The notes below the pieces were generated by a model. The model saw only the letters and a program-made list of their open reading frames with translations. It did not search any database and was not told the DNA's origin. Of a stretch of 64,000 nucleotides of DNA, positions 36,561-44,977 are shown piece by piece. This DNA is from Martinezella lusitana (GTDB lineage: Bacteria > Pseudomonadota > Alphaproteobacteria > Rhizobiales > Rhizobiaceae), in NCBI RefSeq assembly GCF_010668395.1, contig NZ_WUEY01000002.1, forward strand, positions 587,965-651,964. The letters are read 5' to 3'. Numbering within the stretch: the first letter of the stretch is position 1; the number at the start of each line of letters is the position of its first letter. Both the position numbers and the translations under genes were made by a program.

Positions 36561-37736
36561 TCACTCGCCTGCGGCCAGCTCAGGCGGCCTCTTCTGCCGC
36601 AAGGCCATGGCCGCCATCGCATACCCTCCACTTGCGCCATCGATGAAATGCATATGATCCCGCATGAGCGGAGTGGGCACGAAACACGTCATCAGCGCGC
36701 TATCCTGTCGGTGCAGCCCGTAGCGACAGATCCCCTCAGCCTCGGCCTGGCGCAAACGCTCCTCGATGCGGGCGCGATGCGCGGCATCGACGTCGATGGT
36801 CATTTTCAGGCCATCGTCGAATTTGCGGAAATCGGAATTCGCGGCAAGATCTCGCCGGTAGATCTTGGCATCAAAGGTTGCCGTTTTCACGCCGAACTTG
36901 TCGAGCACCCAGACAAGCGCAATCTGGGCATCGATGGCGAGCTTGCGCCACCGGCGATGGGGGGGCGATACGGCGGCACGCGCCTCCATGTCGACACCAT
37001 CGAAGTTGAGCGCCGGCGTCGGCCCCTCGACGGGTACGGGATGGCCGTCGCGATTTTGTTCGGCGGAAATGGCGATGATATCGGCAACCAGCTGCCGGAA
37101 CTTCGGGCCATTGCCGGCATCGCCGGGAATGGCGATGATGGAAACGATCTCGCCGTTCTGCGCCTTGATCGGATTCCAGCGGCAGGAAAGGCCCGTCAGG
37201 TCCGGCTCGCTGTCGATCGTCGTCGCTTCGACGATGAAGTGCCCTGTTTTCATCTGCTTTTCCGCCCAGCTCGTCCCGCCGCCGGAAAACATCGCGTAGG
37301 ACACATAGTCGCTCGGGCTGAAGCGGGCGACCCGCACATCGAGGCCTTCGCCGCGGATAGCGCTCATCGGCACCAAAGCCGTGCGCAGATCGAGATGCAG
37401 TTCCGCCATCACCCAGCCGCGAACGGCGGCAAGCGCCCGGCGAACCCGCTCCTCTCCCGTTGGCGGAATGGCCACCAACGCACCATCCCCGCCGAAGGCA
37501 AAGGGATAGTCGCCCCTGTCCAGGGCGTTAAGCACGGCGGAAATCACGCTCGCGCCCGCCATGTTGACGGATTTGTAGTGGCCGGCGGCAATCGCCTTCG
37601 TCGAGCTGACAATATCGGCGATCGCAATCAGCCAGTCATCCGGCAGAGGCTGATAGTTGGCGCCATCGGTGACGCCCTCGAAACGGGTGAACCCCGTAAT
37701 CCCGTGGAAGAAATCATCTCTGGATGGCCCGGCCAT
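36561..37736 (-). CDS. DUF3095 protein, class III cyclase-like fold
   Basis: This 391-residue protein fits the DUF3095 family, whose function is not established. A cyclase-like core is visible: LIAIADIVSSTKAI (Asp41) and PFAFGGDGALVAIP (Asp84) resemble the two metal-binding segments of class III nucleotide cyclases. The usual second half (IGD.VN.A.R) is not recognisable. It also contains the region FSPSDYVSYAMFSGGGTSWAEKQMK. It is divergent from a small methyltransferase gene and lies between two bona fide cyclase-type genes, which supports a role in cyclic-nucleotide signalling (inference). Confidence 0.75.
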   Translation of the reverse strand: MAGPSRDDFFHGITGFTRFEGVTDGANYQPLPDDWLIAIADIVSSTKAIAAGHYKSVNMAGASVISAVLNALDRGDYPFAFGGDGALVAIPPTGEERVRRALAAVRGWVMAELHLDLRTALVPMSAIRGEGLDVRVARFSPSDYVSYAMFSGGGTSWAEKQMKTGHFIVEATTIDSEPDLTGLSCRWNPIKAQNGEIVSIIAIPGDAGNGPKFRQLVADIIAISAEQNRDGHPVPVEGPTPALNFDGVDMEARAAVSPPHRRWRKLAIDAQIALVWVLDKFGVKTATFDAKIYRRDLAANSDFRKFDDGLKMTIDVDAAHRARIEERLRQAEAEGICRYGLHRQDSALMTCFVPTPLMRDHMHFIDGASGGYAMAAMALRQKRPPELAAGE

Positions 37737-37881
37737 GACGTTTCCCCCTTCAGTGAGCGCCGCGACAATCTATCCCTACAGCAAATGCATCGAAAAGCCA
37801 GCCGACGGTCGACGCCACGATGCAGGCCGTGCTACTCCCGCTGACGGAGAGGCACAACACGCCAAGGATACTTCAGATACG

Positions 37882-38361
37882 ATGAGCCGCCTGGATAGTT
37901 TCATTCGCCGCCTGAGCGCACAACGCGACATCCTCAATGCCGTTGCCGATGAGGTCAGGGCGATCGATGGCCCCGTGCTGGAACTGGGTCTCGGCAATGG
38001 CCGTACCTTCGACCATCTGCGCGAGCTCTTCCAGGATCGCCGCATCGTCGCATTCGATCGCGCGGCCAATGCCTACGGCCCCTCCATGCCATCGGCCGAC
38101 AATCTCATTCTCGGCGAGATCAAGGATACGGCCAGGACCTTCGTCGGCGCGAACGCCTCGCTTGCCCATGCCGATATCGGCACCGGCTACGAAGACAAGG
38201 ATGCGGTGACGCTGACCTGGCTGCCTCAGATCATGGCCGGCGTGCTGGCATCGGGGGGGCTCGCGGTCAGCGGCCTTCCTCTCGATCACCCCGATCTCCA
38301 GGCGCTGCCTCTGCCATCGAGCGTCAAGGAAGGACGCTATTTCATCTATCGCCGCCGATAA
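37882..38361 (+). CDS. Small class I SAM-dependent methyltransferase
   Basis: This 159-residue protein has a Rossmann-like SAM-binding motif VLELGLGNGRTFDHL near residues 34-48 and an acidic strand end IVAFDRA. The C-terminus is a compact ALPLPSSVKEGRYFIYRRR. The upstream frame extends to 37657 but overlaps the divergent gene, so ATG 37882 is chosen; AAGGA lies 13 bases before it. The substrate is unknown; position suggests modification of the glycan or of a signalling partner. Confidence 0.75.
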   Translation: MSRLDSFIRRLSAQRDILNAVADEVRAIDGPVLELGLGNGRTFDHLRELFQDRRIVAFDRAANAYGPSMPSADNLILGEIKDTARTFVGANASLAHADIGTGYEDKDAVTLTWLPQIMAGVLASGGLAVSGLPLDHPDLQALPLPSSVKEGRYFIYRRR

Positions 38362-38373
38362 AACGGTTCAGCC

Positions 38374-39252
38374 TCACCCCAGAAACAGAACGTCGAACTG
38401 CTCGCCTTCGGTGGGCAGTTCGATCACTTTCATGGCCCGCTCACCATCTTCGAAAAAGGCGAGGCATTCGCTGTAGTGCGCGGCAAGGTCGGCAATGAAG
38501 CCTCTGGTCTGATCCTTGCCGTAGAAGGCCGGCGTGAATTCCATGTAGAGCGGCACTTTGCGGGCCATCAGCGCGACCATCGATCGGCAGGCCACCGGCT
38601 CATAGCCCTCGATATCCATCCAGATCAGCCCGACATCGGCGGGATCGACACCAGCCTGCAGAAGAATATCCGGGACAGGACGGACCGGGACGGAGATCTT
38701 TTCGTCAGTCGGACTTTGGCGCAAGGCGCTGCTTTTGCCATGGTTTTTACGATTGAGGTAGAAGTCGAGCTGCCCTTCGCGATCGCCGGCGGCGCAGTTG
38801 ACCGCGGTCACTCTCCCCTCCAGGCCGTTGTCGGCGATGTTGATCGACAACAGCCGGAAATTGCGCGGATCCGGCTCGACAGTGACGAGACGGCCGTAGG
38901 CGCCGCTGAGAGCAAAATAGCATGTCTGCGTGCCGATATTGCCGCCGAGTTCCAGCAGGGCCGAGCCCTTGCGCAACAGGCCGCGTTCACGCAGCACGCC
39001 CAGCAGCCGATCGACGTGGTCCCGCTCGAAATGACCTTTGCGAAAGACCTTGCGGCCGATGTAGTCAGCCGGCGAGAAGCTCAGGACATGATCGCCGCAA
39101 TCCACCGTCACGGTCCTGACGCGCGGGCCGAGCGCGCTGACAAGGATGTCCCGGCCCAGGCGCGTGTCGAACAGGCGCACGGCGATCGCATCCCGCTTCC
39201 TACGGAAGGCACGTTTCCAGTATTTTTTCGAGAGGAACTTGCGGTCGAACAT
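38374..39252 (-). CDS. FkbM-family methyltransferase
   Basis: This 292-residue protein carries the FkbM core: SAM-binding LLELGGNIGTQTCYFAL, followed by LVTVEPDPRNFRLLSINIADNGL and a conserved LIWMDIEGYEP (acidic residue and glycine). FkbM enzymes often O-methylate sugars in surface polysaccharides. ATG 39252 is preferred; AGGGA lies about nine bases before it, while the in-frame starts at 39261 and 39288 are less well placed. It lies 81 bp downstream of the CyaC-like cyclase gene. Confidence 0.85.
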   Translation of the reverse strand: MFDRKFLSKKYWKRAFRRKRDAIAVRLFDTRLGRDILVSALGPRVRTVTVDCGDHVLSFSPADYIGRKVFRKGHFERDHVDRLLGVLRERGLLRKGSALLELGGNIGTQTCYFALSGAYGRLVTVEPDPRNFRLLSINIADNGLEGRVTAVNCAAGDREGQLDFYLNRKNHGKSSALRQSPTDEKISVPVRPVPDILLQAGVDPADVGLIWMDIEGYEPVACRSMVALMARKVPLYMEFTPAFYGKDQTRGFIADLAAHYSECLAFFEDGERAMKVIELPTEGEQFDVLFLG

Positions 39253-39333
39253 GAGGAGCATCCCTACACGAGGGCCTTGCCGTTGCAAACGGAGAACATC
39301 GGCGGATGCGCCGCCGGTTCGCTATCCGGATCG

Positions 39334-41058
39334 TCAGGCGAAACGGCCGCTCGCCTCCTTCGAAACGATATAAACCCGCAAGGGCTCGCCACGGCCGCGA
39401 ACGGCGATCTCGCGGCTTTCGACACCGGCGGTATCGACCTCGGAAAGCTGTGCGACCGGCTCGGAAAAGACGAGCGCGCTGTTGAATTCCTTGGCAACGC
39501 TTTCCAGCCGGCTGGCGACATTGACGGTATCGCCGATCGCCGTCACGTTCTTGACGCTGCCATATCCCATGGAACCGACAACGGCCGAACCGGTGTGAAG
39601 GCCGATGGCGATTTCGAGGGGGGCGGCCAGTTCATCGGCCAGCTCGGCACTAAGCTTGTCGATTTCCTGAATGATCGCGGCGGCTGCTTTCAACGCCTGG
39701 CGGTTGGCCTCCTTCGGGGTCGTGCGAAGACCGAAGAGCGCCATGGCGCCATCGCCGATGAATTTGTCCATCCGGCCGCCATTTTCCTCGATGATGCGGC
39801 CGACGATGGCGAAATAGCGATTGAGCAGGAAGACGATATCGAAGGGCAGGCGCGATTCCGTCAGCGACGTGAAGTGGCGCAGATCGCAGAAGAAGACCAC
39901 GATCTCGCGTTCGCGGCCGGGGCTGGCGGTCTGGCTGTAGACGGGGATCGTCGCTTCCGCCATCGGCGTCAGGAGGGGGATGACGCTGATGTTGCCCGTC
40001 GGGCGCAGCTGACAGGCAAGCCGGACATCCGGGGTGGCACCGATACGGTTCAGCGTCTTCTGTTCCATCGGCTCCGGCGGCGGCAGGTTTTCGGCGCCTT
40101 CGACGATCTGGACACGGCACGTCGAGCATTGGCCCTTGCCCCCGCAGACGGAGTAATGCGGAATGCCGCCGAGGCGGCTTGCCTCGAGGACGCTGAAGCC
40201 GCGCGGCGCATGCACCACCTCTCCGCCCGCATAGCGGATGGCGACCTGGTGCTGCCGTTCGCGCAGCCTGCGATGCGCCCGAAAGGCAAAGAGAGTGACG
40301 ATCGACAGGCTGAAGGCGCCGTAGAACCCGGCCCGATATGGCCATGTGGCCTCGGTCATCCGGTTACCCGGCGCGGAACCGGCCTCGCCGTAGCTTCGCA
40401 CGTCGCTGTAATAGCCGCCGGGGTAGCCGCGCTCATCCTCCTGGGCTGCCTCATGCGCAACGGTCTTGCCCATAGCGGCAAAGCCGAGCAAGGCAAGAAC
40501 CGGCAAAACGATGGCGAAGGCCAGCATGACAGGGGCGATGGTCATGTACCAGGAACGATACCGCAGCCAGAAATGAACGCCGATGCAGCCATGAAGCCAT
40601 ACGACCAGAAGCACGAGCGACTGACGTACGCCCATAACGGGCGAGGTTATCCACAAAGTGCGCACGATGGCCCGGTATGTGTCGTGGTAGCCGTAAACCT
40701 CGTGGACGACGCGGGTGCCGACGATATGATCGATCAGGAGCAGCGGCACCAAAAGGCCGGTGACGATCTGGAAGGCCTCGCCCGCAGGCATGACCAGCGT
40801 CCGGCGCATATACAGCAGCCGCAGCACCAGCGAGATATGGACGATCAATGCCCCGTAAAGAAGCGCAGTTCCCACGGGATTGCGCCAAACCACCAGGAAC
40901 CAGTGTTGCGCGCGCTCGGCCACGCCGATCGAAATCAGCCCGAGAGAATGATTGGCCAGGTGCATGATCACGAAGGAAAAAACGACCAGACCCGAGCCAA
41001 GGCGGAACTTTCGCACGAGACGGTCGGAAATGATTGGCTTTCTTGCCTCGCTGGTCAT
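39334..41058 (-). CDS. cyaC: CyaC-like redox adenylate cyclase: diheme-b anchor, 2Fe-2S, cyclase
   Basis: This 574-residue protein has an N-terminal six-helix membrane domain with repeated helix histidines (IMHLANH, VHISLVL, LIDHIVG, WLHGCIGVHFW) resembling the diheme cytochrome b anchors of succinate:quinone oxidoreductases. A 2Fe-2S ferredoxin domain follows (Cys305, Cys311, Cys314, Cys349), then a class III cyclase domain. Catalytic residues are complete: Asp392 and Asp436 for metals, Lys432 and Thr506 for adenine, Asn513 and Arg517 for the transition state. S. meliloti CyaC has this architecture and is known as a quinone-responsive adenylate cyclase. ATG 41058 is chosen; GTG 41085 lacks a ribosome-binding site. 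Confidence 0.85.
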   Translation of the reverse strand: MTSEARKPIISDRLVRKFRLGSGLVVFSFVIMHLANHSLGLISIGVAERAQHWFLVVWRNPVGTALLYGALIVHISLVLRLLYMRRTLVMPAGEAFQIVTGLLVPLLLIDHIVGTRVVHEVYGYHDTYRAIVRTLWITSPVMGVRQSLVLLVVWLHGCIGVHFWLRYRSWYMTIAPVMLAFAIVLPVLALLGFAAMGKTVAHEAAQEDERGYPGGYYSDVRSYGEAGSAPGNRMTEATWPYRAGFYGAFSLSIVTLFAFRAHRRLRERQHQVAIRYAGGEVVHAPRGFSVLEASRLGGIPHYSVCGGKGQCSTCRVQIVEGAENLPPPEPMEQKTLNRIGATPDVRLACQLRPTGNISVIPLLTPMAEATIPVYSQTASPGREREIVVFFCDLRHFTSLTESRLPFDIVFLLNRYFAIVGRIIEENGGRMDKFIGDGAMALFGLRTTPKEANRQALKAAAAIIQEIDKLSAELADELAAPLEIAIGLHTGSAVVGSMGYGSVKNVTAIGDTVNVASRLESVAKEFNSALVFSEPVAQLSEVDTAGVESREIAVRGRGEPLRVYIVSKEASGRFA

Positions 41059-41258
41059 CAAACCCAATGTATATTGCCCGTTCACAACAGGTGGGAAAAC
41101 GGCTATCGCCTACTCATCTAGCCGCAACTCCGCATGCTGTCGAGAATGCGGCCTTTTGAAGCAGGGACCTTATTGTCACGCAACCGGTCGGAATTCGGGC
41201 AATCCTCTCACAATTCGGGCTCGTGCCATCACTTAATCGTCAACCGTGTGCCGGCAGC
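41059..41258. promoter_or_regulatory. Divergent promoter region, cyaC-like and glycosyltransferase genes
   Basis: This 200-bp region separates two genes reading apart, so it should contain both promoters. The motif ATTCGGGC occurs twice on the + strand (41191-41198 and 41213-41220), a 22-bp-spaced direct repeat of unknown meaning. No other element is clear. Confidence 0.35.
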
Positions 41259-42356
41259 ATGAAGATCGCCTTCTACGCCCCCTTGAAGTCTCCCAGCCAC
41301 CCTGTCCCGTCCGGCGACCGCCTGATGGCACGGCAGATCATCGCGGCGCTTAAAATGGCGGGACATCAGGTCGAGATCGCCTCCGAACTGCGCAGTTTCA
41401 CGCCGACGCCCGAGGCGGGATCGCTGGCGGGGATTGCCCTGTTGGCCGAGAAGGAACTCATCCGGTTGCGGGAGCGCTGGCAAGGCGAGCAGCCGCCCGA
41501 CCTCTGGTTCACCTATCATCCCTATTACAAGACGCCCGATCTCATCGGCCCGCGAATCGCCCGCGAGATCAACATTCCCTATGTTACGGCGGAAGCTTCC
41601 TATTCCCGCCGCCATGACGACAATGGCTGGGGTGAAAACCAGCGCCTGGTTGCCGATGCGGTGCGGCTTGCCGCCGTCAACCTGTGCTTTACCGAACGGG
41701 ACCGGATCGGCTTGTCGGATGCAATCCCCGATGGCCGCTACGAGCGCTTCCTGCCCTTCATCGATATTGCGCCCTTCTCACGCCACCTGCCGGATCCACG
41801 GCGGCTGATCACCGTCGCCATGCTCAGGAAGGGGGATAAGTTCAAGAGCTATGCCATGCTGGCAAGCGCGCTCGATATCATCCGCGATCAGGATTGGAGT
41901 CTGACCATCATCGGCGACGGGCCGATGCGAGCCGAGGTAAGGTCGCTGTTCTCCACCTTCGGCGAAAGCCGGATCATCTGGCGCGGGGAACGCTCCACCG
42001 CCGAGATCGCCGGGGAACTTGCAACGGCCGGCCTCTATGTCTGGCCCGGCTGCAACGAGGCGTACGGCCTTGCCTACCTCGAGGCACAGGCAGCAGGCCT
42101 GCCCGTGATCGCGCAGGCGACGGCCGGCGTGCCGGAAGTGGTGATGGCCGGCGGGACGGGCCTGCTGACGCCGGAAGGCGACCTTGATGCCTATGCCCAG
42201 GCCATCGCCCAGCTTTTGAACGATCAGACCCGACGGCAGACGATGGCGGACGCAGCCTACGACTTCGTCCACCAAGAGCGCTCCTTGACCGCCGCGTCGA
42301 AGCGTCTTGAAACCATTCTTCGAAACTATCTGGGAGATACCTGTTATGAGCGATAA
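41259..42356 (+). CDS. Glycosyltransferase family 4 protein
   Basis: This 365-residue GT-B enzyme begins MKIAFYAPLKSPSHPVPSGDRLMARQ, typical of GT4 transferases. The donor domain has LTIIGDGPMRAEVRSLF and WPGCNEAYGLAYLEAQAAGLPVIAQATAGVPEVV, including the two conserved glutamates. ATG 41259 starts at the conserved strand; the frame opens 12 residues earlier. Its end overlaps the deacetylase gene by 11 bp, so the two are translationally coupled and probably act on the same glycan. Confidence 0.88.
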   Translation: MKIAFYAPLKSPSHPVPSGDRLMARQIIAALKMAGHQVEIASELRSFTPTPEAGSLAGIALLAEKELIRLRERWQGEQPPDLWFTYHPYYKTPDLIGPRIAREINIPYVTAEASYSRRHDDNGWGENQRLVADAVRLAAVNLCFTERDRIGLSDAIPDGRYERFLPFIDIAPFSRHLPDPRRLITVAMLRKGDKFKSYAMLASALDIIRDQDWSLTIIGDGPMRAEVRSLFSTFGESRIIWRGERSTAEIAGELATAGLYVWPGCNEAYGLAYLEAQAAGLPVIAQATAGVPEVVMAGGTGLLTPEGDLDAYAQAIAQLLNDQTRRQTMADAAYDFVHQERSLTAASKRLETILRNYLGDTCYER

Positions 42357-43092
42357 GGCCGAATGGCAGCCCTTGCGCGACGAGCTTCGGCGATGGAGCG
42401 ACGCCGGACGAAAGGCGAAGTTCTGGTTCCGTGATGACGACGCTATCGAACCGACCCCTGCCCTCGATCGGCTGCTGTCGCTTTCCGATCGTTTCGATGT
42501 GCCAATGGCATTGGCGATCATCCCCGGCCCTACCGGAGAAGCGTTGGCCGAACGGCTGGCCCGCGAAGACCGCATCACGGCCACGGTGCATGGCTGGACA
42601 CACCGGAACTATGCTCCCGACGACACCAAGAAGCAGGAACTCGGCCTGCACAGGCCCCAGGCAGTCGTGCTTGACGAGCTTCACCGCGGCTTCGACAAGC
42701 TGAAGGCGCTTTATCCCTCGCAGTTCGTTCCGTTGCTGGTGCCGCCATGGAACAGGATCGACGACGCGCTGCTGCCACACCTCGCTCCCTTCGGCTATCG
42801 CGCCGTTTCCGTCTTCGGACTGGCAAGGCAGGCTCCCATCGGTCTCATCAACACGCATATCGACATCATGAGATGGCATGGCGCGCGCGGAGGATTACCG
42901 CATGACGAAGTGATCGGGCGCCTCGTGGAAGAACTTCAGAACCGCTTCGACGGCAATGACGAGCCTATCGGCGTGATGACGCATCATCTCGTCCACGACG
43001 ATCTCGCCTGGAGTCTCGTCGAGACGCTGTTTGAGGAAACGGCCGGCCATGCCGCCATCGAATGGCGGCCGGTCGGAGAGTTCGTACATTAG
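42346..43092 (+). CDS. Polysaccharide deacetylase-family protein
   Basis: This 248-residue NodB-homology-type protein has the metal-binding motifs FWFRDDDA (Asp30-32) and HGWTHRN (His81, His85), plus LLVPPWNRID corresponding to the third conserved motif. There is no signal peptide, so it would act in the cytoplasm on a lipid-linked or activated sugar. It is also possible that another fold member's substrate applies. ATG 42346 lies inside the glycosyltransferase gene. Joint expression suggests removal of an N-acetyl group from a hexosamine in the product. Confidence 0.83.
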   Translation: MSDKAEWQPLRDELRRWSDAGRKAKFWFRDDDAIEPTPALDRLLSLSDRFDVPMALAIIPGPTGEALAERLAREDRITATVHGWTHRNYAPDDTKKQELGLHRPQAVVLDELHRGFDKLKALYPSQFVPLLVPPWNRIDDALLPHLAPFGYRAVSVFGLARQAPIGLINTHIDIMRWHGARGGLPHDEVIGRLVEELQNRFDGNDEPIGVMTHHLVHDDLAWSLVETLFEETAGHAAIEWRPVGEFVH

Positions 43093-43154
43093 AACAATTC
43101 CGGGAAAAGTGAGCGGCGGTTTCCCGTCTGGAATCGCGTAAAAGCAAGGAGATA

Positions 43155-43191
43155 GAGCGGGTCCGCGGTTCCGTTAAGCGCGGACCCGCTC
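43155..43191. terminator. Hairpin between convergent genes
   Basis: GAGCGGGTCCGC (43155-43166) pairs perfectly with GCGGACCCGCTC (43180-43191), extended by one further base pair. It sits between the stops of two converging genes and could terminate or stabilise transcripts from both sides. No T-run follows on either strand. Confidence 0.5.
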
Positions 43192-43230
43192 CGGCATCGA
43201 TCCGCAGCTTCGGCTTGTCGCGGCGGGCCC

Positions 43231-44061
43231 TCAGAGCTGCAGCGATTGTCCGTCAAAGGCGACGAACGCTTCGGGAAAGCTCTTCTGCGCGTCGCGCTGC
43301 ATCTCGTCGAGCTCGCTGTCCGTGCGGCCGGGCGCGTGATGGAAAAGGGCAAGCCGCTTGGCGCCAGCCTTCTTGGCGAGCTTGACGCCCTCCTGCCATG
43401 TGGAATGTCCGAAGCCCAGATATTTCGACATCTCGGCTTCGAGGTAGGTCGCGTCGTAGATCGCGAGATCGGCGTCGGCCATCAAGGCTAGCGCGGCTTC
43501 ATCCAGTTGCCCGGCTACGTGCTCGGTATCGTAGACCATGGCGATGACCCGGCCGGACCATTCGATGCGATAGCCGATGCACCCGCCCGGATGGTTCAGC
43601 CGCGCCGTATGAATGACGATGCCCGGATGCGGCTTCAGCGTGTCGCCTGCGGCAAAATCGCGAAAGCTCATCTCGGCGCGACAGATATCGGGCTCGACGG
43701 GGAACCACGGCGGCCGCATGAACTGGCCAATCATCTGCCGTGTCGTCGTCTTGCCGGCCAGATGGCCCGACCAGAGATCGACGCTGACGCGCGGATCGTA
43801 GATCGCGTTGAAGAACGGCAGACCGATGATGTGATCGTAGTGCGAATGGGTGAAGAAGAGATCGATATCGCGAACCCCCTCTTTCGCAAGCGACGCGGCC
43901 GCTTCGCGCAACCCGGTCCCGGCGTCGAATAAGATATGCCTGCCGTCATGCCGTAACTCGATGCATGACGTATTCCCGCCGTACCGCTCAAATTCCGGTC
44001 CCGATACAGGGATACTCCCCCGCACGCCCCAAAACTTCAGCTCGAAACTATCGTTGTTCAT
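43231..44061 (-). CDS. Metallo-beta-lactamase-fold hydrolase
   Basis: This 276-residue protein has the MBL metal motif THSHYDH (His72, His74, Asp76, His77), later ligands in RLNHPGGC and VYDTEH, and a family-specific opening FWGVRGSIPVSGPEFERYGGNTSC. The group containing this opening is related to RNase Z and class II-type cyclic nucleotide phosphodiesterases. In a cluster with several cyclases it could degrade cAMP (inference). Other substrates are possible. Start ATG 44061 fits the conserved N-terminus. Confidence 0.83.
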   Translation of the reverse strand: MNNDSFELKFWGVRGSIPVSGPEFERYGGNTSCIELRHDGRHILFDAGTGLREAAASLAKEGVRDIDLFFTHSHYDHIIGLPFFNAIYDPRVSVDLWSGHLAGKTTTRQMIGQFMRPPWFPVEPDICRAEMSFRDFAAGDTLKPHPGIVIHTARLNHPGGCIGYRIEWSGRVIAMVYDTEHVAGQLDEAALALMADADLAIYDATYLEAEMSKYLGFGHSTWQEGVKLAKKAGAKRLALFHHAPGRTDSELDEMQRDAQKSFPEAFVAFDGQSLQL

Positions 44062-44363
44062 GGAAGTTTTTACACCATTCCCCTTTCGGTCAAAAAAAGC
44101 ACACTTTTGCTATCGTGCGAAGCCAGCAAATTCCAAAAGTCGCGCGGTGGTAAAAACTGGATCCCATCGTCCGGCCGACGCTGATCGTTGGGCGGATGGC
44201 CGCCAACGGATCGCACAGACCTAATATAGGTATGGTATGACAAAATAGATAAGGGCCGGGTTGACGCCCCGCTTCTGCGCTCTATCACGAGATCATGACT
44301 GCGGCGGACCGCCAGTGTCGACAAGGCAGGCACTGGCAATGGGCCTGCGCCCTTGTCGCCGCC
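44062..44363. other. Intergenic region upstream of the MBL-fold gene
   Basis: These 302 bases lie between the MarR stop and the MBL-fold start, both leftward. A short stem GCCAGTG (44311-44317) and CACTGGC (44331-44337) just beyond the MarR stop might end that transcript. The remainder probably carries the MBL gene promoter; no boxes are certain. Confidence 0.35.
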
Positions 44364-44891
44364 TTACAGCGTTGCCGCCGACCGCGCGGCCTGTTCATAA
44401 TAGCCGGAGAGAGCCCGGAGATGCGAGGCGATATCCGAGAGATCGTCCTGCGACAGGCCTGACACCTTGGTCGCCTCCACCAGCAGCCGCTCGCGAATTT
44501 CGGTATACCGCCTCAACGCGTCCAGGCCTTTGTCGGTGACACGGATGGTCTTTTCCTTGCCGGCCTTGCCGCTTTTGACGAGCTCCGCCGCCTCCAGCTT
44601 CTTGACGGCGTAATTGGCGACATGGGTATCCTCGATGTCGAGCACGAGGCAGAGATCGGCGAGCGTCTTCGGCCTGTCGCGATGTCGCACGGAATGGATG
44701 ATCAGGATCTCGACCGGCGAAAGACCGGGCACGCCGGCTGCCGCCATGCAGCGCACCAGCCAGCGATTGAAGGCATGGGAAAAGAGGATCGATCCATATT
44801 CCAGCTCGGACAAGGCCGGCGAACTGCCGCCTGCAAGATGGGCTGACGATACGATCAATTCGCGTCGTTCACTCTTTTCCTCAGACGTCAC
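44364..44891 (-). CDS. MarR-like winged-helix regulator
   Basis: This 175-residue protein has a MarR-type winged helix: LSPVEILIIHSVRH, then TLADLCLVLDIEDTHVANYAVKKLEAAELV and the wing GKEKTIRVTDKGLDALRRY. Flanking helices would form the dimer. It is 86 bp downstream of the 5-oxoprolinase gene on the same strand, so it probably regulates that gene and perhaps the branched-chain-type importer. The ligand is unknown. Confidence 0.83.
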   Translation of the reverse strand: MTSEEKSERRELIVSSAHLAGGSSPALSELEYGSILFSHAFNRWLVRCMAAAGVPGLSPVEILIIHSVRHRDRPKTLADLCLVLDIEDTHVANYAVKKLEAAELVKSGKAGKEKTIRVTDKGLDALRRYTEIRERLLVEATKVSGLSQDDLSDIASHLRALSGYYEQAARSAATL

Positions 44892-44977
44892 CTGAAAACT
44901 CCTCAGAACCGGATCAAGGCACCTGCAGACTGCCGAGGCCGGGCGGTAGAATGCCGTCCGGCCTCACCGTCATGTTC

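Noticed and set aside
36234..37844. A 536-codon plus-strand frame opposite the DUF3095 gene
   Set aside because: The minus-strand protein has conserved motifs and a coherent family; the plus-strand translation has none.
38476..41121. An 881-codon open frame on the plus strand opposite the FkbM and CyaC-like genes
   Set aside because: It is antisense to two genes with clear catalytic motifs, its translation lacks any recognisable domain, and long antisense frames are expected from GC-rich codon bias.
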